A stretch of 64,000 nt of DNA from Balanoglossus misakiensis (taxonomy: Eukaryota > Hemichordata), in the NCBI GenBank assembly GCA_040954595.2, contig CM082577.2, positions 9,424,001 to 9,488,000 on the forward strand, given 5' to 3'. Position numbers and translations under genes: made by a program. This document shows positions 52,399-64,000 of this stretch, piece by piece (position 1 is the first letter of the stretch; each line of letters opens with the position of its first letter). Under the pieces are notes generated by a model. It was given only the letters and a program-made list of their open reading frames with translations. It was not told the DNA's origin and did no database searches.

Positions 52399-54524
52399 GA
52401 AAGTCATCTAGTTTGCCACTTTTCGGAGAGCGATGGCACTGATGTACTTGATAAAAACACACACGCCTATATGGTATCCTACTCGATATATCACCATCAG
52501 TTAATCTATAGGCATATCAGTATGTAAGATGAACGACTTGTTAAATTTAAATTAAGGTAGTAAGTGTAGTTACTTATCCACCAACCAATTCACGTTAAAA
52601 TCAAAGCGATTCTGGTAATCCAGAGGTAAATATCATTTTCTAAGCACGCACGCAATTAACTCGGCTATCGTTTAAATTGAGAATCACGGGGGCATTTTAT
52701 CCAACTGTGATCATATATTTACCGCGCTTGATTGAACGAATCAGCGACTGTCTTGTTTGATGGAGGTTGGCATGGGAGTTCTCCTGCACTCGGCACTGAT
52801 GATAGCCAATCGAGGACGATGTTACGATCAAGATTAGTGCTGCCAGACTGAAAGGCGAGTCAAACCTTACATCAGAGACTGATCAAACGCAGGCAGGGAC
52901 AATACCCGTCGACCTGTGACAACATATATAAAGAGAGCCCTGTAGTTGTAATTAATCCAATTGGAATTATAACTAGAAAAAAGTATTAAGCGCATGCGTA
53001 ATAGTTTTTATCCATAGACACCGCGAAGCACAAGAAATAATACTTCGACATTAGTTTTACCGTGGAGTCCATTACATAATTTTGTAGCACTTTTGTCTTG
53101 GAATTTGTTTAGAAATCGTGGTGGTTTTTTCAAGGAACGAACCTTGCTGTTATATATGCATTTTAAAATACACAATACATTTTTATCGTCACGTTGATAT
53201 TGTTTCTTTTTGAAAAACATATACATGCACGATCTTTTTACATATATTCCCTAATTGAGTTACAATTGCATTTTATATCATGGAAGTTTGATAGAACCGT
53301 TTCAGATATCAATAACGTTAATATTGAAATAACAACATGGTGCTTCCAGCCAACTTTACTGTATGAAGTTTTTAAAACATTATTTTCGAAAGATTTGTTA
53401 TATTGTTTAGAATGAGTTTCGACCGGCATACGTGTCGTCTAAAGTTAGACGTAGTCTACATTCGAGGTGGCATTAGGATGACACGTAAAATATTTTACAC
53501 TGATGTAATCTGTACTAACCGACCGTGCGTGGATAAAATTTTCAAGATAAACTAAATGAACTACCAACTTGTACTTAGACGTTTCTAATAAGATTCATTC
53601 AATTATGCTTTCAATTTGTAGCCTTTCAGAAACAAAAAATAAAAACATTGGTTTGTTTTCTTGAAACAAGGGTGGTCTGGTTAATCGCTCAATCTTCGCG
53701 TTGGGGGGGGGGGGGCAACGGAAATCAACTCTCTGACAAACCGACAACGCTCCTATGCAGTGGAAGAACTGCAAAGAGCTGTTGTATAACTGTGTGAAAT
53801 TTGCGAATTTGTTTAATCCTTAAGACATCATTACCAGAGCTTGCGTCATAGGCCCGAGCTAGCTGCACGAGCGACAGACCGGCCCTATAAATTTTTTAAT
53901 CGATTCCGATAATACTATCGAACCTTTCGGTTCTCCGTGTTAATCCAAGGTGTGTGAATGTTATGTACAGGTTGCTAAAATAAGGGATTTGGTCCTTAAA
54001 TGTAAAATTGCTTTACACCAGGTATAACAATTCATAATACCAGTGATGCATATGATGGCCGAAAATGTGAACTTCAAGTCTAAGATTAAACTGTGCCAAC
54101 CCACAGGGTGAACAAACGTTATGTATAGTGGAACTGTATAAAAAGAGACTAGTTCCAGTACTTGTAGTCTGGGCGGGAAAGCAAAAAATGAGCTTGTCGC
54201 CGGAACCTCAACATTCTCAGTAGCGACGTTAAGTTGTTCGGCAATCACGTTATTATCATTTTCAAGGCTTTTAGTTTATATACGTATTCCTAAAGCTATC
54301 CCAGTCAAGGCAAACAAATTTCGTTTTCACATAGATGTTATGTTATTTAGAATAATTTTATCGTGAAATACTTCACCCCAATAAAGTTAGTAAAACACGG
54401 ATTGTTTTCTCTCTTCTGGTGTCCGTGCTTGTTCCGTTATGTCTGTCCGTGCACCGTGGATGTTTTACACTGTTTCATTGGCTGGTTGAGGTTCGGAACA
54501 TCCGGGAGTTTAGCGGTGACGACA
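52399..54524. other. Region between convergent CCP and chitin-binding genes
   Basis: AT-rich, no supported exon. AATAAA at 53638-53643 is the first good plus-strand signal after the CCP gene stop and would imply a 3' UTR of about 1.2 kb. A G tract lies at about 53702-53714. Confidence 0.45.
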
Positions 54525-55172
54525 TCACTGTCCGCCGCACAGCTCTTCTATCCGCCCCGGCGGGAAGAGGAACGAACTCTTGCAGGTGCCCGTGTTCGGG
54601 TCGAAGATGTGGAGCGGGTTCTCGCACGGAAGGTGTTCCGCTATGCCGCCCTCACAGAAGTAGAACGAGTGACAGTCTTCCGGGTCCAGGAAAAACCCGT
54701 CCGGTTCCGGGCAGATCCCAAGCTGTTGGTCTGATTGTGAAAAAAAGAGAGAATGAAATGAATCGATATTTCGACATTCTCTATTTTTGTCCAGGTGCCA
54801 AAATCCTCAACCCCTTTCGACATAAGTATACAACTCTAGGTATGGTTAAAACTGAATGAAAGCCGGAATGAAAAAAAGGAACGATCTCACACATGTATCT
54901 TTTCACGAGTTTAAAACTCGAACATCGGACTTACAGCTGGGATGCGAAGCTAGGCACTTGACTGGTAAAAGTTGAAGAGATCTTACTAAATTTCACATCA
55001 CGTAAGAAGAGTGACCAGGTATTTTGACATAATTGGAAATGATCATAAATAATGAACACAAGCCACAATATAATTACTTACCATCGCACAAGTCTTCTTG
55101 ACCGACTACACCAGTAACCATAACAATGACATAAATGAAGGCGACGCACAAAAATCTGGCCATGTTTCTCAT
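54525..55172 (-). CDS. Small secreted chitin-binding protein (peritrophin-A / CBM14 domain)
   Basis: Two exons: 55172-55082 (signal peptide) and 54730-54525. About 98 aa from the first ATG, or 95 from the second (ATG at 55163), which has the better context (aacATGgcc). The signal peptide reads MARFLCVAFIYVIVMVTGVVG. After it comes one CBM14-type domain: CPEPDGFFLDPEDC, then FYFC and GGIAEHLPC, a DPNTGTC motif and a final Cys near the C-terminus. The donor is gtaagt and the acceptor is a long T-tract ending atcag; the join gives Asp in frame. CBM14 domains bind chitin in gut linings, cuticles and some immune proteins. With only one domain and nothing else, this is a soluble chitin-binding peptide; mucus/gut lining or antifungal roles are inference. 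Confidence 0.88.
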
Positions 55173-57537
55173 TTGGCACCAGCTATCTTCTGATAGTGAA
55201 TGACAGTTTCATGGGAACTGTATCCGACCCAGCGATCATGTGAGAGAAAGATGTCTCGCCCCTCAGCAATATATACACCGAGGCATATGACGCGGAAAAC
55301 GTCGACTGTCGCAATCACAGGAATAAGAGAACTACTCAAATTCGAAATACATATGGCAGAATTTAACGGGAAGTCTTTACGCATGATGACCGCATGCGTG
55401 AAATGACTTGTTTCTAGTCGCTGACATCGGAAGTGGTGACGTCATACTAGCTATAGCCCATAATAGCCCGTGTCGTTGGAAAGCGTGAAGCATACTGTTT
55501 GCGTTGCTAGCAGTGAACATGTTGACCACGTTAGGGATAACACGCAAAGTTTCTCTCGAGAGGAAAATGATGACGTATCTATGAAGGCTCAGTATCAAGT
55601 GTGAGGAAAACTGATAGGGCAATTCAGCGGTTTTTACGTCCGCCCATGCATGTATACACCCACCCACTCATCTTTCCATCCACCCGTCCGTCCACCATAC
55701 AGATGACAATTTCTTTCCATGCGCAAAGTATTTTAAGCCTAGAGAGAGACTTGACCTTCATTATACCAAGCATGCCCAGACAAACCACTTCTCAGACAAC
55801 ACCATTTCTCACAAACCGAGGCAACACCGAGAATGCATGGGAGGCGAGAGATATTTGTCAAGATCGGCGATGTGGTGTCCCACACCTGTATAGCAAGACC
55901 CGCTTAGCACTATCTCTGTGAGATTCACCATTCGACTTCTAAGGAAATCATAGCCTCTACCAAAAGCTAATAAATCTCTTTGAGCGAAATGAAAATCACA
56001 AGGCCTTTGTCTTTGATTAAACGTCCCACTGGCCACTTTCCGTCACACAATATCCGTGCATATGCTTCATATTATTCGAAACCCGCGGAGCTAGCGCTTT
56101 CAATATGGCCGTTCATTCGCGTAAATATGCTCCCTCCATTTGCAATCACCGATGTGAGGGGACGGCTTAGCCGCGCTCAAATAACAATTTCACGCCAATT
56201 ATCGTCTGCTGATAACCATGTCAATTTGCTCGAAATGAAGGACATTTTGTCAGTATGATATCGGGTGAACTATGCATGTTCTGTTTTTGCAGCCACGTTG
56301 CCCATCCACATCTACAAGGTACGAAAAAAAACAAGACTGAAACTGATTTTGGATAATGTGAATATTTTCTAGAAGCGCGTTGTGCAGGAAGTATGTGACA
56401 GTACTTTTTCTTAAGAGCGTGTGAAACTTCGTAATGGGATATACTTTTATTAGACTGAAATGATTAAACAGCATTTTATTATGTTAGTACAATTGATATG
56501 GATTTAAATATACATGTTCAGAAAATAAGCTGCAAGACGTACAAAACTATAAAAATGGGATGAAAGAGTGTGCATAATATTAGAATTTTGCCTACGCTTC
56601 AACATTATCCAATTATCTCTAATTAAATCACATTCAAAGTACCGGGTAAAGGGATGGTGATCTCTAACTTGCTTAAAATCACATTCAAAGTACGAGGTAA
56701 GTGGTTCTGATGGAAACGGCATTTTTCAAGTAGGGACGCAAATAAAACGTAATACCACCACCCAGAACTGTGCAACAACTATTCAGCGGTAGGACATGGA
56801 ATGAATAACACACAAGTACATGTTGTCAGTGTCTCTCTCGGACTTATCGACTGAGTGACCAATTCAAACCATACAAAGATCGGGTAAATATCAAGTGCGT
56901 CTACTCGTGCCATGTAAAACAGACGTTCGAACAAACGCAAACTAACTTCGAGTCTGTGCACTATTACCATCCTTATATACGTCTATATATAGTTGCAGTA
57001 TACCAGTGAACGGTAGGTCGGGTTTTGTGGCTCACCGGTTACATTTAAGGGGTTTCCTTTCCAACCACATTAAATGTTTGGTTCTAAAATATCTTCGAAT
57101 CTCCGAGGCGTCAGCTGATACCAATTAAATTTGTGGATCTCTGCCAGAACAATGGCGTAGTACAAAGGAGAGCTTAACACTCGTGCTCCAGTCTTCTAAA
57201 TAATAAAGAAATTACATAAACTTCCTCTGAAAATAAGTTTTGAAATGTGCCTAATGATGTGTTGATAGTGAAAATACCGTCTGTAGAAGTAACTACAGTG
57301 GAGAAAGTAACAGTGAAGAATTGTGGAGAGACGACATCGACACAGCACGCACGTTGTTCACTAATCGGAGAGCCCTCCGTTGACCGCTATAATCAAATGA
57401 AACAGAAGAAATTAAGTTTGATTTCAACAAAGTCTAAATGCAATTAGAGAGAACATATTCTACATCCGTCAATAACAGTTTGAGATGAAAACTCATTGTG
57501 TTGTTTTCTTATTTTGAACGATAAATTTGAATAAATG
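55173..57537. other. Spacer between chitin-binding and EGF/CUB genes
   Basis: No supported exon. A plus-strand 26-nt segment with splice-like edges near 56294 has no partner. A 51-bp tandem duplication ('aaatcacattcaaagtac' at 56625 and 56676) is present. Probably the promoter of the chitin-binding gene lies near 55.2-55.4 kb. Confidence 0.4.
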
Positions 57538-57543
57538 TTTATT
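57538..57543 (-). terminator. Polyadenylation signal of the EGF/CUB gene
   Basis: AATAAA on the minus strand, 63 nt beyond the TAA at 57606-57608. This supports reading the last EGF exon through to that stop. Confidence 0.65.
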
Positions 57544-57605
57544 TATACCCGATCTCTTACACCCGTTCTTGGCATATATTGGTGTGTTTAATATTGGTGT
57601 CATTT

Positions 57606-60600
57606 TTAATAAACAGATGATGTGACAAGTATAAAATATGGTCTATTATACTTACGATCTATATAGAATTGGCAGTTCACACCCACCCACGATACAAGAC
57701 ATCTACAAGTATAGGTGTTTACCAGGTCCGTGCAGACACCGCCATTCAAACACGGAGAGCTTGCGCACTCGTTGATCCGATCTGTTCGGGAAGGGAAAGG
57801 GGCAAAGGTCAGACTAGTTTCAACCATACAAGCTACTCTACTTCGGGAGCCGAAGTTTTTCTCAAAAGGCATCAGCAGAAAAGAAGTCAACTGGAGTCAC
57901 TTTGAACTTCCAAATTTTGTCCGTGAAAATTGTTATGACAACACTTTCAAATTGGCAATCAGTCCATGACAACTTTTCACTCGTCTCCCAAAAATTAACC
58001 ATGTTTTAAAGGATAGGATGCGCCTCTAGTCATTAATTGCCTCTAAACTAATAATATACAATCAGGCCTACGAGCTGCTGAAAAATTGGTCTGCTGGTTG
58101 CCTCAATTGAAATGCCCTTGGCCCTCAACATGCCGTTTTCTTCTCTGGTTTGAAAATCACACTCGTTAATATGACAAGCCATGTAAAAATTCAACGTTTT
58201 CTGAAATTCTGTCTTCGAGATGCATACTATACCTTAACAGGGAAGATATTGACAACCATACATATTGTTTACCTACAGGATCACCAAAATATTCTTACCG
58301 ACACATTGATATGAGGCTATACCGTCGACGCAGTCATAACCAGGTGCACACGGGTTACTTATACACTCGTTGCCATCTGTTGGTAAATTAAAGCAAACGT
58401 TTTCTTTGTGAGTTTTGGGATGTTTAAAATTGGATTTTTCGGCCTTTCCTGATACATTTCATCGTAAGTGTGATTTGCTCAATTAAAGAGACAAGGTCGC
58501 CACTTTAGTCATTACGATTATTTGAGTTTTTTTAGTTTCTTTCAGTGACTATTTCATGTTGTTCTAATTCTACACACTGGAAAATAATCACGGGTTGTTA
58601 CAGCTCATCTCCCTCCACGAGCAGAGGTTACACATGTATAATGCAACTGTGATGCTACCTTTGGCCACTATCTGTAACTTCTGGCTATTTTTCAGTATCT
58701 TTGTTTTGTGTATCAACTGCATTTTCCAGTTCTCCTCTATATAGTATCTCAACGTGCCCGGTTTTCTGTTTGTCAAAAAGTCATATATGTATATACCGAT
58801 CATGGTTCTTGTTTATAAACTTTCTCAAGTACTGACTTGAATACAATCTTTAAATCAATAATAAACGTCAATTCCGCACGCTAGAATGCTACAAATAAAA
58901 CAAGGGAAAGAAAATAACCAAAACAACAATGTTAAAAGTGGAGTTATAACGCCTGTATGATACTTGCCTGCCGTGTAAGTCAGCGAAAAACCAGGCAACA
59001 CGATGACTTTATCCGATGCCCAGATAACGAAGATTTGGTTCGTGTACACCGTGTAAGGATCGGGAACTCTGTTGCCGTCGAAAAATCTCACGCTCGGCAG
59101 ACTGAAGTCGGCCACCGGCCCGGTTCCGATCTCCACCGAGTCCTTGCTGGCCTCCACGTGAAAGGGTTCGTTGAACACAATCCTTATCGAGATGGCTGTA
59201 GGGACCCGGATGAGGTACACGCAGTACTCCCTGTTCCCGTGCTCGTTGGGATGGTTTGGTGACGTCACAGTGCCAGAAGGACCGAAATAATTCGACCCGC
59301 AGTTTTGAACTGCAATGAAAAGGGAGTCATTCAGTCTCTCAACAATGCTTTCAATTTCCGTTCTCTGCGACTTTTCAACAGGTCACTTAGTCGGGTTAAA
59401 CTCTGGCGACACTCCATTCTGGCGTCTCTCTGCTCAAACACGCGTAACACAAAACACTACACGATGTAATTTCTGTAGCTGCTCATTATCATTCTATGTT
59501 CTTTATTTTCGTTCTGAACCTGACAATATTGTACTTTTCTGAAGGAAAAAATCAACTGAGACTAGAGCCACAAACATTCATGTAGGCACACTTGATCGTT
59601 CGCTGTAAGAAAAAAAAATTGCGGCAGTTCAGGAATATGACTTACGTGAGGGCTGGTCGCAATCCTGTCCCATCCAGCCGTATGGACAGAGGCATATGTA
59701 GCCAGGTTCCAGTACAGCTCTCTGGCATGGAGCTCCGTTCTGACAGGGATTCACGTCACATTCTGCAATGAGAGAGATTGTGAAATATGTCTTGTTAGCT
59801 TTGAGAACGTTTCATAAGCATGAAGTTTCTTGTCAAACTGACAAACAAGTGGAGAATCATCAGAAGGCGAAGCGGTTATATTTTATTCCTCACCTGTCAT
59901 TCGTGGTGCCAAATGGGATTACATAATCCCGCTACATTTGAACCGGGGCCAACTACCTTTAAAAGAAGACAGTCGACCACCACATGCATGTCAAACACAA
60001 GTAGACCCACACACACAACGCAATCTTGTAAATAATGGAACCCTGTTACGCCAGCATACAGCGTGGACAATCACGGAGACAAAACAATTTGCGGAATCCG
60101 GTCGATACCAGTTAATTTAAAAGACATTTGTACTTCTACAAAACAACACAACATTGTATACTTTTTAATGAAAATCCAAATTGATTATAACCACCTTTGA
60201 TAAGTCTTGAAATTCAAAATTAGTACATTGTAATAATTTTACTAACACGTTGAAATAATTAAGGAACCAATAAACGTTTGAGGAGAGACCGTAATACTAA
60301 TTCCATATCGCCATATACATGAAACATTGAAATAAGTTTACAGAAAGTCACGTCTGACAGATCAACATCGCCTCCTCGAATATCATCACCCAGTGACCAC
60401 ACACCCCAAACCCCGAGACTCGGTTATCGTCGGTACGGTTCTGGAGAAGATTTTTGAAATTTTAACCAGATTTCTGAAAAAAACCTGCAACATTGACAGC
60501 AAAATATCCAAATTACAAAAATGATGGGCAGAAGGTAGACTACCTGTACGCCAAATCTGAAGTCGATCTGACTTGCAGTTTCTGAGATCTGAGATTTGCA

Positions 60601-61627
60601 TTTTTTTTCTCAGAAAATACAATATGGCTGCCAGGTCATGGGTTCAATGCACGACTACTCATTGACCTTGACCACTGTAGCAAGTTTGACAAGTGTATCT
60701 GCAGCAGTGTCTGAGATCTAGGTGAATAAAAAATGGAACCAAGAATAAAGAAAGAAAGAAAAATTCCAACGAAACCAATAGGGCCCAAGGGCTTGCGTGC
60801 GCTTGGGCCCTAAATAAAAATAACTTACCTTCATCGCAGTTCGTTCCAGTCCTGTCAGCTACACACGTGCAGGTGTAAAATGTCCTGAAGTTTGTACAGT
60901 TGCCGCTATTATGACAGGGATTTGAAACGCACAAATCGATTTCTGCAACAGAAGTATCACAACCACTTCGTTAGTAAACAAGATAAGGCCAACGCGAAAT
61001 GGTCAAAAACAGTCCCCGGAAATATGCAATCACGGTATCAAATAACACACGACTTCTTTTCTTAGTGGTAAGATAAACTAGTCCCACCCGTCCCCGTTAC
61101 GTTTACAGAGACATAGAATGTTCCGGCGTTGACCAACCTAGCTCACAGTCTTTGCCCGTATAACCGGGGCTGCAGATGCAAGTGTAGTCGATCTGATAGT
61201 TCACACGGGTAGCGCCGTTCTTGCAAGGATCTAGATCACACAAGTCAATGGGTGCCCAAAAGAGTATATAACCACGTTATTGTAATCTTATGAGAGACCA
61301 ACACAGTTTTATCTATTATCCTACCCACAGCTTTGTTTGTTTTCAACATAGTACGGTATATGCGGTATCGCAAAGTTTTTATTTCAGGTCTTAGCCGCAG
61401 ACGAGCTAGACAACACGCAATATTTCGCAGTTACCTATTTCACAGTTTATTCCCGTCCATCCATCCACGCAAGTACAGGTGTAGAACTGGATGAAATTGT
61501 TACACGTGCCGGCGTTGTTGCACGGATTACTGTTACAAGGATTGACCACTGTGTTAAAGAAAAACATAAAAATCGAGTTTTGATTAATTGATTGGTTGGT
61601 TGGTTGGTTGGTTGGTTGGTTGATTGG

Positions 61628-61658
<31 letters not shown>

Positions 61659-62251
61659 CATGGTGAGAAAGATATTGTTACTGAGACAGAAGGAAAATTA
61701 TTCATAGAGATCTTGGTATACAAGGCAGTTCCTATAACCATCTATGCCATTACACGTCTCGCCTGTTCACTGTATTCATACCAACTAAATGTAAGAATGT
61801 AAAGGTCACCTGTAGACGGGTTTTCCGTCGATGGGGCCGACGTGCCCATTGCATCGCTCAGTCGCGACACTTCGCTGGCCAACTGCCGTACAGACTCCAC
61901 AAGATCCGACTGACCCTGTTGGCACTGATCCCGGCCTAGCCGAATTTCTTCCGCCATTTCGAGTTTCAGATTTTCGACCGCCTCAGAAAGTTGCCGAATT
62001 TCCACGCCCATTTGCGTCACTGTCCCTGCTAAGGTGTCCTCGTCGTCGCTGATATCTCGACACTCGCCTTGGCCTTGTTGACACTCGGGCAAGATCAACG
62101 TGTACTGGCATCTTCCTTCCTGAACACACTTGTGACGATACTTGGCCGTGCCGTACTGACCAACAGTGCTTTGACTATCCACAAACATTAAAATACAACT
62201 AGAAGCAATCACGCATAGTGCCAAATACGCCATTGCTCTGGCCGCAAACAT
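57606..62251 (-). CDS. Secreted coiled-coil, EGF and CUB domain protein with angiopoietin-like N-terminal motif
   Basis: Exons in coding order: 62251-61810 (signal peptide, stalk), 61548-61435 (EGF 1), 60942-60829 (EGF 2), 59762-59646 (EGF 3), 59309-58968 (CUB), 58376-58299 (short EGF-like, four Cys), 57781-57606 (Ca-binding-type EGF, INEC start, then a 20-residue tail and stop). About 460 aa. All internal introns are phase 1. After the signal peptide (ending VDSQS) the segment [16 protein letters not shown] resembles the C-x-YTFLLPE motif at the start of angiopoietin coiled coils; heptad-like Leu/Val repeats follow (about aa 75-135), suggesting oligomerisation. Instead of a fibrinogen-like domain the protein carries EGF and CUB modules. 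CUB keeps the first Cys pair but not the second. The CUB exon uses a GC splice donor. If the read-through end is wrong, further exons may exist. Confidence 0.8.
58968..59309 (-). other. CUB domain exon with a GC splice donor
   Basis: 342 nt, phase 1-1. CUB hallmarks: [19 protein letters not shown] start, YCVYLI, and a final SLTYTA strand. The donor reads gcag|GCAAGT, a known minor GC-AG type, and the frame continues into the 58376 exon as Gly-equivalent phase 1. Confidence 0.75.
60392..60815. repeat. Inverted copy of the long repeat seen at the window start
   Basis: In the intron between EGF 2 and EGF 3, ending just before the EGF 2 donor. Reverse complement matches 1-395 (for example 'ttgaccttgaccactgtagc' and 'tctgagatctgagatttgca'). 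It continues into 'gggcccaagggcttgcgtgc' and an inverted 'gcttgggccc', probably the true element end, which lies left of the window in the first copy. Confidence 0.8.
61138..61251 (-). pseudogene. Decayed EGF exon in the EGF/CUB gene
   Basis: Between the EGF 1 and EGF 2 exons lies a 114-nt EGF-like segment of the same length as its neighbours ([18 protein letters not shown] ... [14 protein letters not shown]). No AG acceptor exists at the expected edge, the donor is weak (gttggt), and the third EGF cysteine is missing (GATRV where GxC is expected). Frame is still open. Most likely a dead exon skipped in the transcript. Confidence 0.65.
61586..61658. repeat. (TTGG)n/(TTGA)n tetranucleotide array
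   Basis: In the first intron of the EGF/CUB gene, about 40 bp upstream (in gene direction) of the EGF 1 acceptor. Confidence 0.95.
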
Positions 62252-63288
62252 TTTTTCCTCGTTTATTTCCTTGATATGCAAACGTATGCAAACACAGGTT
62301 ATTTTATTTGGGTCAGTAACATTGAAAGCATGTTTCCCCTGCACACATAATGGTCAAAGTGGGGCGGTCGTCGCGTCGCGTTGGTGTCCCCTTTGTGAGA
62401 ATGTGTCGCAGAACGCCTCACTAATCTCTGCAAATAAAAATGGCAGCTATGGGTGATAATAGTTTAGCGAGTTTCACCATCGCCGTGAACCACGACCCCG
62501 GGAGGTAGATTCTGACTCGCGAAAATGACTTTCACCGACAGTACAGTTTCAAATATAATGGTGACAGTATGTCTAATATCCATCTGCGCATACCACAACA
62601 GTTTTTCTCGTGTAATTAGGGCAGAATAAACAAGTGCGGCACCCGTTTATTATTTATCTTGTTCACATTTAAATGTAACTGCTCCAGATATACAGTCATG
62701 TGATGATATTACATTAGTGTATACCCATCAGTGAGCTCATTTCAATGCAATAATCTAAGGTTGAAAGTAGAACCATGAGATAACTGCAAACGGGGGCAGT
62801 TACTGAGGTTTTAACCTGAAAACTGGACTCACATTTACGGCACGTGAATATCCTCTCCCAACCATCTCGATAAAATTCATGTAAACGTATTTTGATTTTT
62901 AACTTTCTATTTCTAAATTTAAATTTCTAACCTTCAATTTCTAAACACCCTTTGTGAGATGCAATGGTTGATAACCAGGGATTTACCAGTATTAAGTTGG
63001 TGATACATAGGCTAGCACATTTTTATTGGACAAATACTTAGCAATATTTACAGATCTGTAATAACTAATACGTTTTGTCAAACCTGTTGCAGTATTTCGA
63101 GACACAGCCGTCGTCAGAAAACTTCAATAGTATATAAGCCACGCCCCCAATAAAGAAACGAAATCGTTTGACTGAGTACAAAAATCAGGTAGCGCGAAAA
63201 AAACTCTTGTGAAATTCAATATGACACACATTTAAAATTCAGTCGTGAATAGAGCATTTTCATCATTTAGTAACAATATCCATCGGAT
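62252..63288. other. Spacer and probable promoter of the EGF/CUB gene
   Basis: About 1 kb with no supported exon between the EGF/CUB start codon and the P450 3' end. AT-rich, with repeated 'tttctaa' motifs near 62910-62945. Confidence 0.4.
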
Positions 63289-63294
63289 TTTATT
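63289..63294 (-). terminator. Polyadenylation signal of the P450 gene
   Basis: AATAAA on the minus strand, about 83 nt after the TGA at 63377-63379. Confidence 0.6.
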
Positions 63295-63376
63295 CAACAT
63301 GATGTATATGAGCAGTTTACGTATTTGACTTATTCGTTACTGTTCGAGTTCTGTCCAATAAATGTGGTCGTCCGTT

Positions 63377-64000
63377 TCACTGCCTTGCTTTCACACTCAG
63401 TTTGATTCCGTTTGGAGGTGATAAAAATCCAGCTGTTCCAAGTTTCACGGGTATCTGGGAGAAATAACAAACGTGGAAGATGAGCCAACAAATAATACGC
63501 AAGTATACAGTTGTATAATGTATTCGCCACTATACTAGCGTATAATACAGGTGTTTTATCAGACATGATAAATTGCGGTGATCTATTACTGTAGACCACG
63601 CGGATTGTTTTCATCCGGGACTTCGTATCTGTCGCCTGACACGCCCAGTTTCTTGTCCATTGTATTACGCGTCTTGCCATTGGATAACATTTCGTGCGCA
63701 CTGATTAAAGTACGTTTATCGTTCAGTATAAGCGCTCGTGTCATATAACGCATTCCAGTCACCGAGACTGTGGGATCGATGTATCCCACACTGTGGACCC
63801 CACACTCCCAGTGGACAGGAATGTGAGAATGCATTATATCATACCTCTGTCTCCGCGCATGGCTCGAATGTGAAGTTCTGGAAGATACGGACCAGTCCAA
63901 TCTTAGCTTCCAGGAGAGCAAATCTCATTCCAATACAATTTCGAGGTCCAGCTCCAAATGGTATCCATGCATAAGGATGGCGTTTCTCTTTTTCTTCCTT
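63377..64000 (-). CDS. Cytochrome P450, CYP3-like, last two exons (5' part outside window)
   Basis: Exons 64000-63845 (cut by the window edge) and 63454-63377, joining in phase 0 with donor gtatga and acceptor ctcccag. The first holds the haem-binding loop PFGAGPRNCIGMRFALLEAK, with the Cys that ligates the haem iron; the second gives the C-terminal strand IPVKLGTAGF...SVKARQ and the stop. The wording of the loop and the ETE-IPVKLG end match the CYP3/CYP5 clan. These are ER-anchored monooxygenases acting on xenobiotics and lipids; the substrate cannot be told. About 450 residues are missing to the right. Confidence 0.9.

Noticed and set aside
56280-56320. Plus-strand 26-nt segment with tttttgcag acceptor and gtacga donor
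   Set aside because: No partner exons or coding context; splice-like motifs are expected by chance.
57290-57390. Possible extra EGF exon, minus strand
   Set aside because: Some bases resemble the neighbouring EGF exon, but the frame has a stop, the cysteine pattern is absent, and it lies beyond the polyadenylation signal.

Overview
This is animal nuclear DNA. Coding regions are split into short exons by GT-AG introns, there are polyadenylation signals, many microsatellites, MITE-like repeats, and families typical of animal secreted proteins (CCP/sushi, HYR, EGF, CUB, pentraxin, C-type lectin, trefoil-GH31). No ribosome-binding sites or operons are seen. The style (tandem gene duplicates, abundant modular secreted proteins, a stand-alone chitin-binding domain, GC-rich exons in AT-rich noncoding DNA) suggests a marine invertebrate deuterostome such as amphioxus or a hemichordate. 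The species cannot be fixed from the sequence alone. Exons were read by eye from reading frame, splice sites and phase, so short non-coding exons are surely missed.

Layout. (1) 1-2.5 kb: a repeat-filled intron and the last two exons of a GH31 alpha-glucosidase. (2) 3.1-15.2 kb: a complete 22-exon GH31 maltase-glucoamylase-like gene, paralogous to the first. Introns 6, 9 and 12 carry copies of a unit of about 150 bp containing a tRNA-Phe(GAA) gene; intron 1 carries a 785-bp MITE. (3) 16.5-23.5 kb: two tandem two-exon cholinesterase-like carboxylesterases with intact triads and GPI-type tails. (4) 27.8-32.0 kb, minus: a lectin with two pentraxin domains and one C-type lectin domain, probably type II membrane anchored. 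(5) 34.1-52.4 kb, plus: a secreted protein with a Cys/Pro-rich exon, one HYR domain and 14 six-cysteine CCP domains, divergent from gene 4. (6) 54.5-55.2 kb, minus: a small secreted chitin-binding protein. (7) 57.6-62.3 kb, minus: a secreted coiled-coil/EGF/CUB protein whose N-terminal motif resembles angiopoietins, with one decayed EGF exon. (8) 63.4-64.0 kb, minus: the last two exons of a CYP3-like cytochrome P450.

How they fit together: the left half encodes extracellular or brush-border hydrolases (starch digestion, ester hydrolysis). The middle and right encode phase-1 exon-shuffled recognition and adhesion proteins (pentraxin-lectin, CCP/HYR, EGF-CUB, chitin binding) that look like innate immunity, mucosal or matrix molecules. 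Nearly all of their internal introns are phase 1. The most unusual items are the pentraxin-pentraxin-lectin architecture, the 14 selectin-like CCPs with a furin-like site near the C-terminus, the angiopoietin-like stalk joined to EGF/CUB, and the tRNA-Phe unit spread through one gene's introns.
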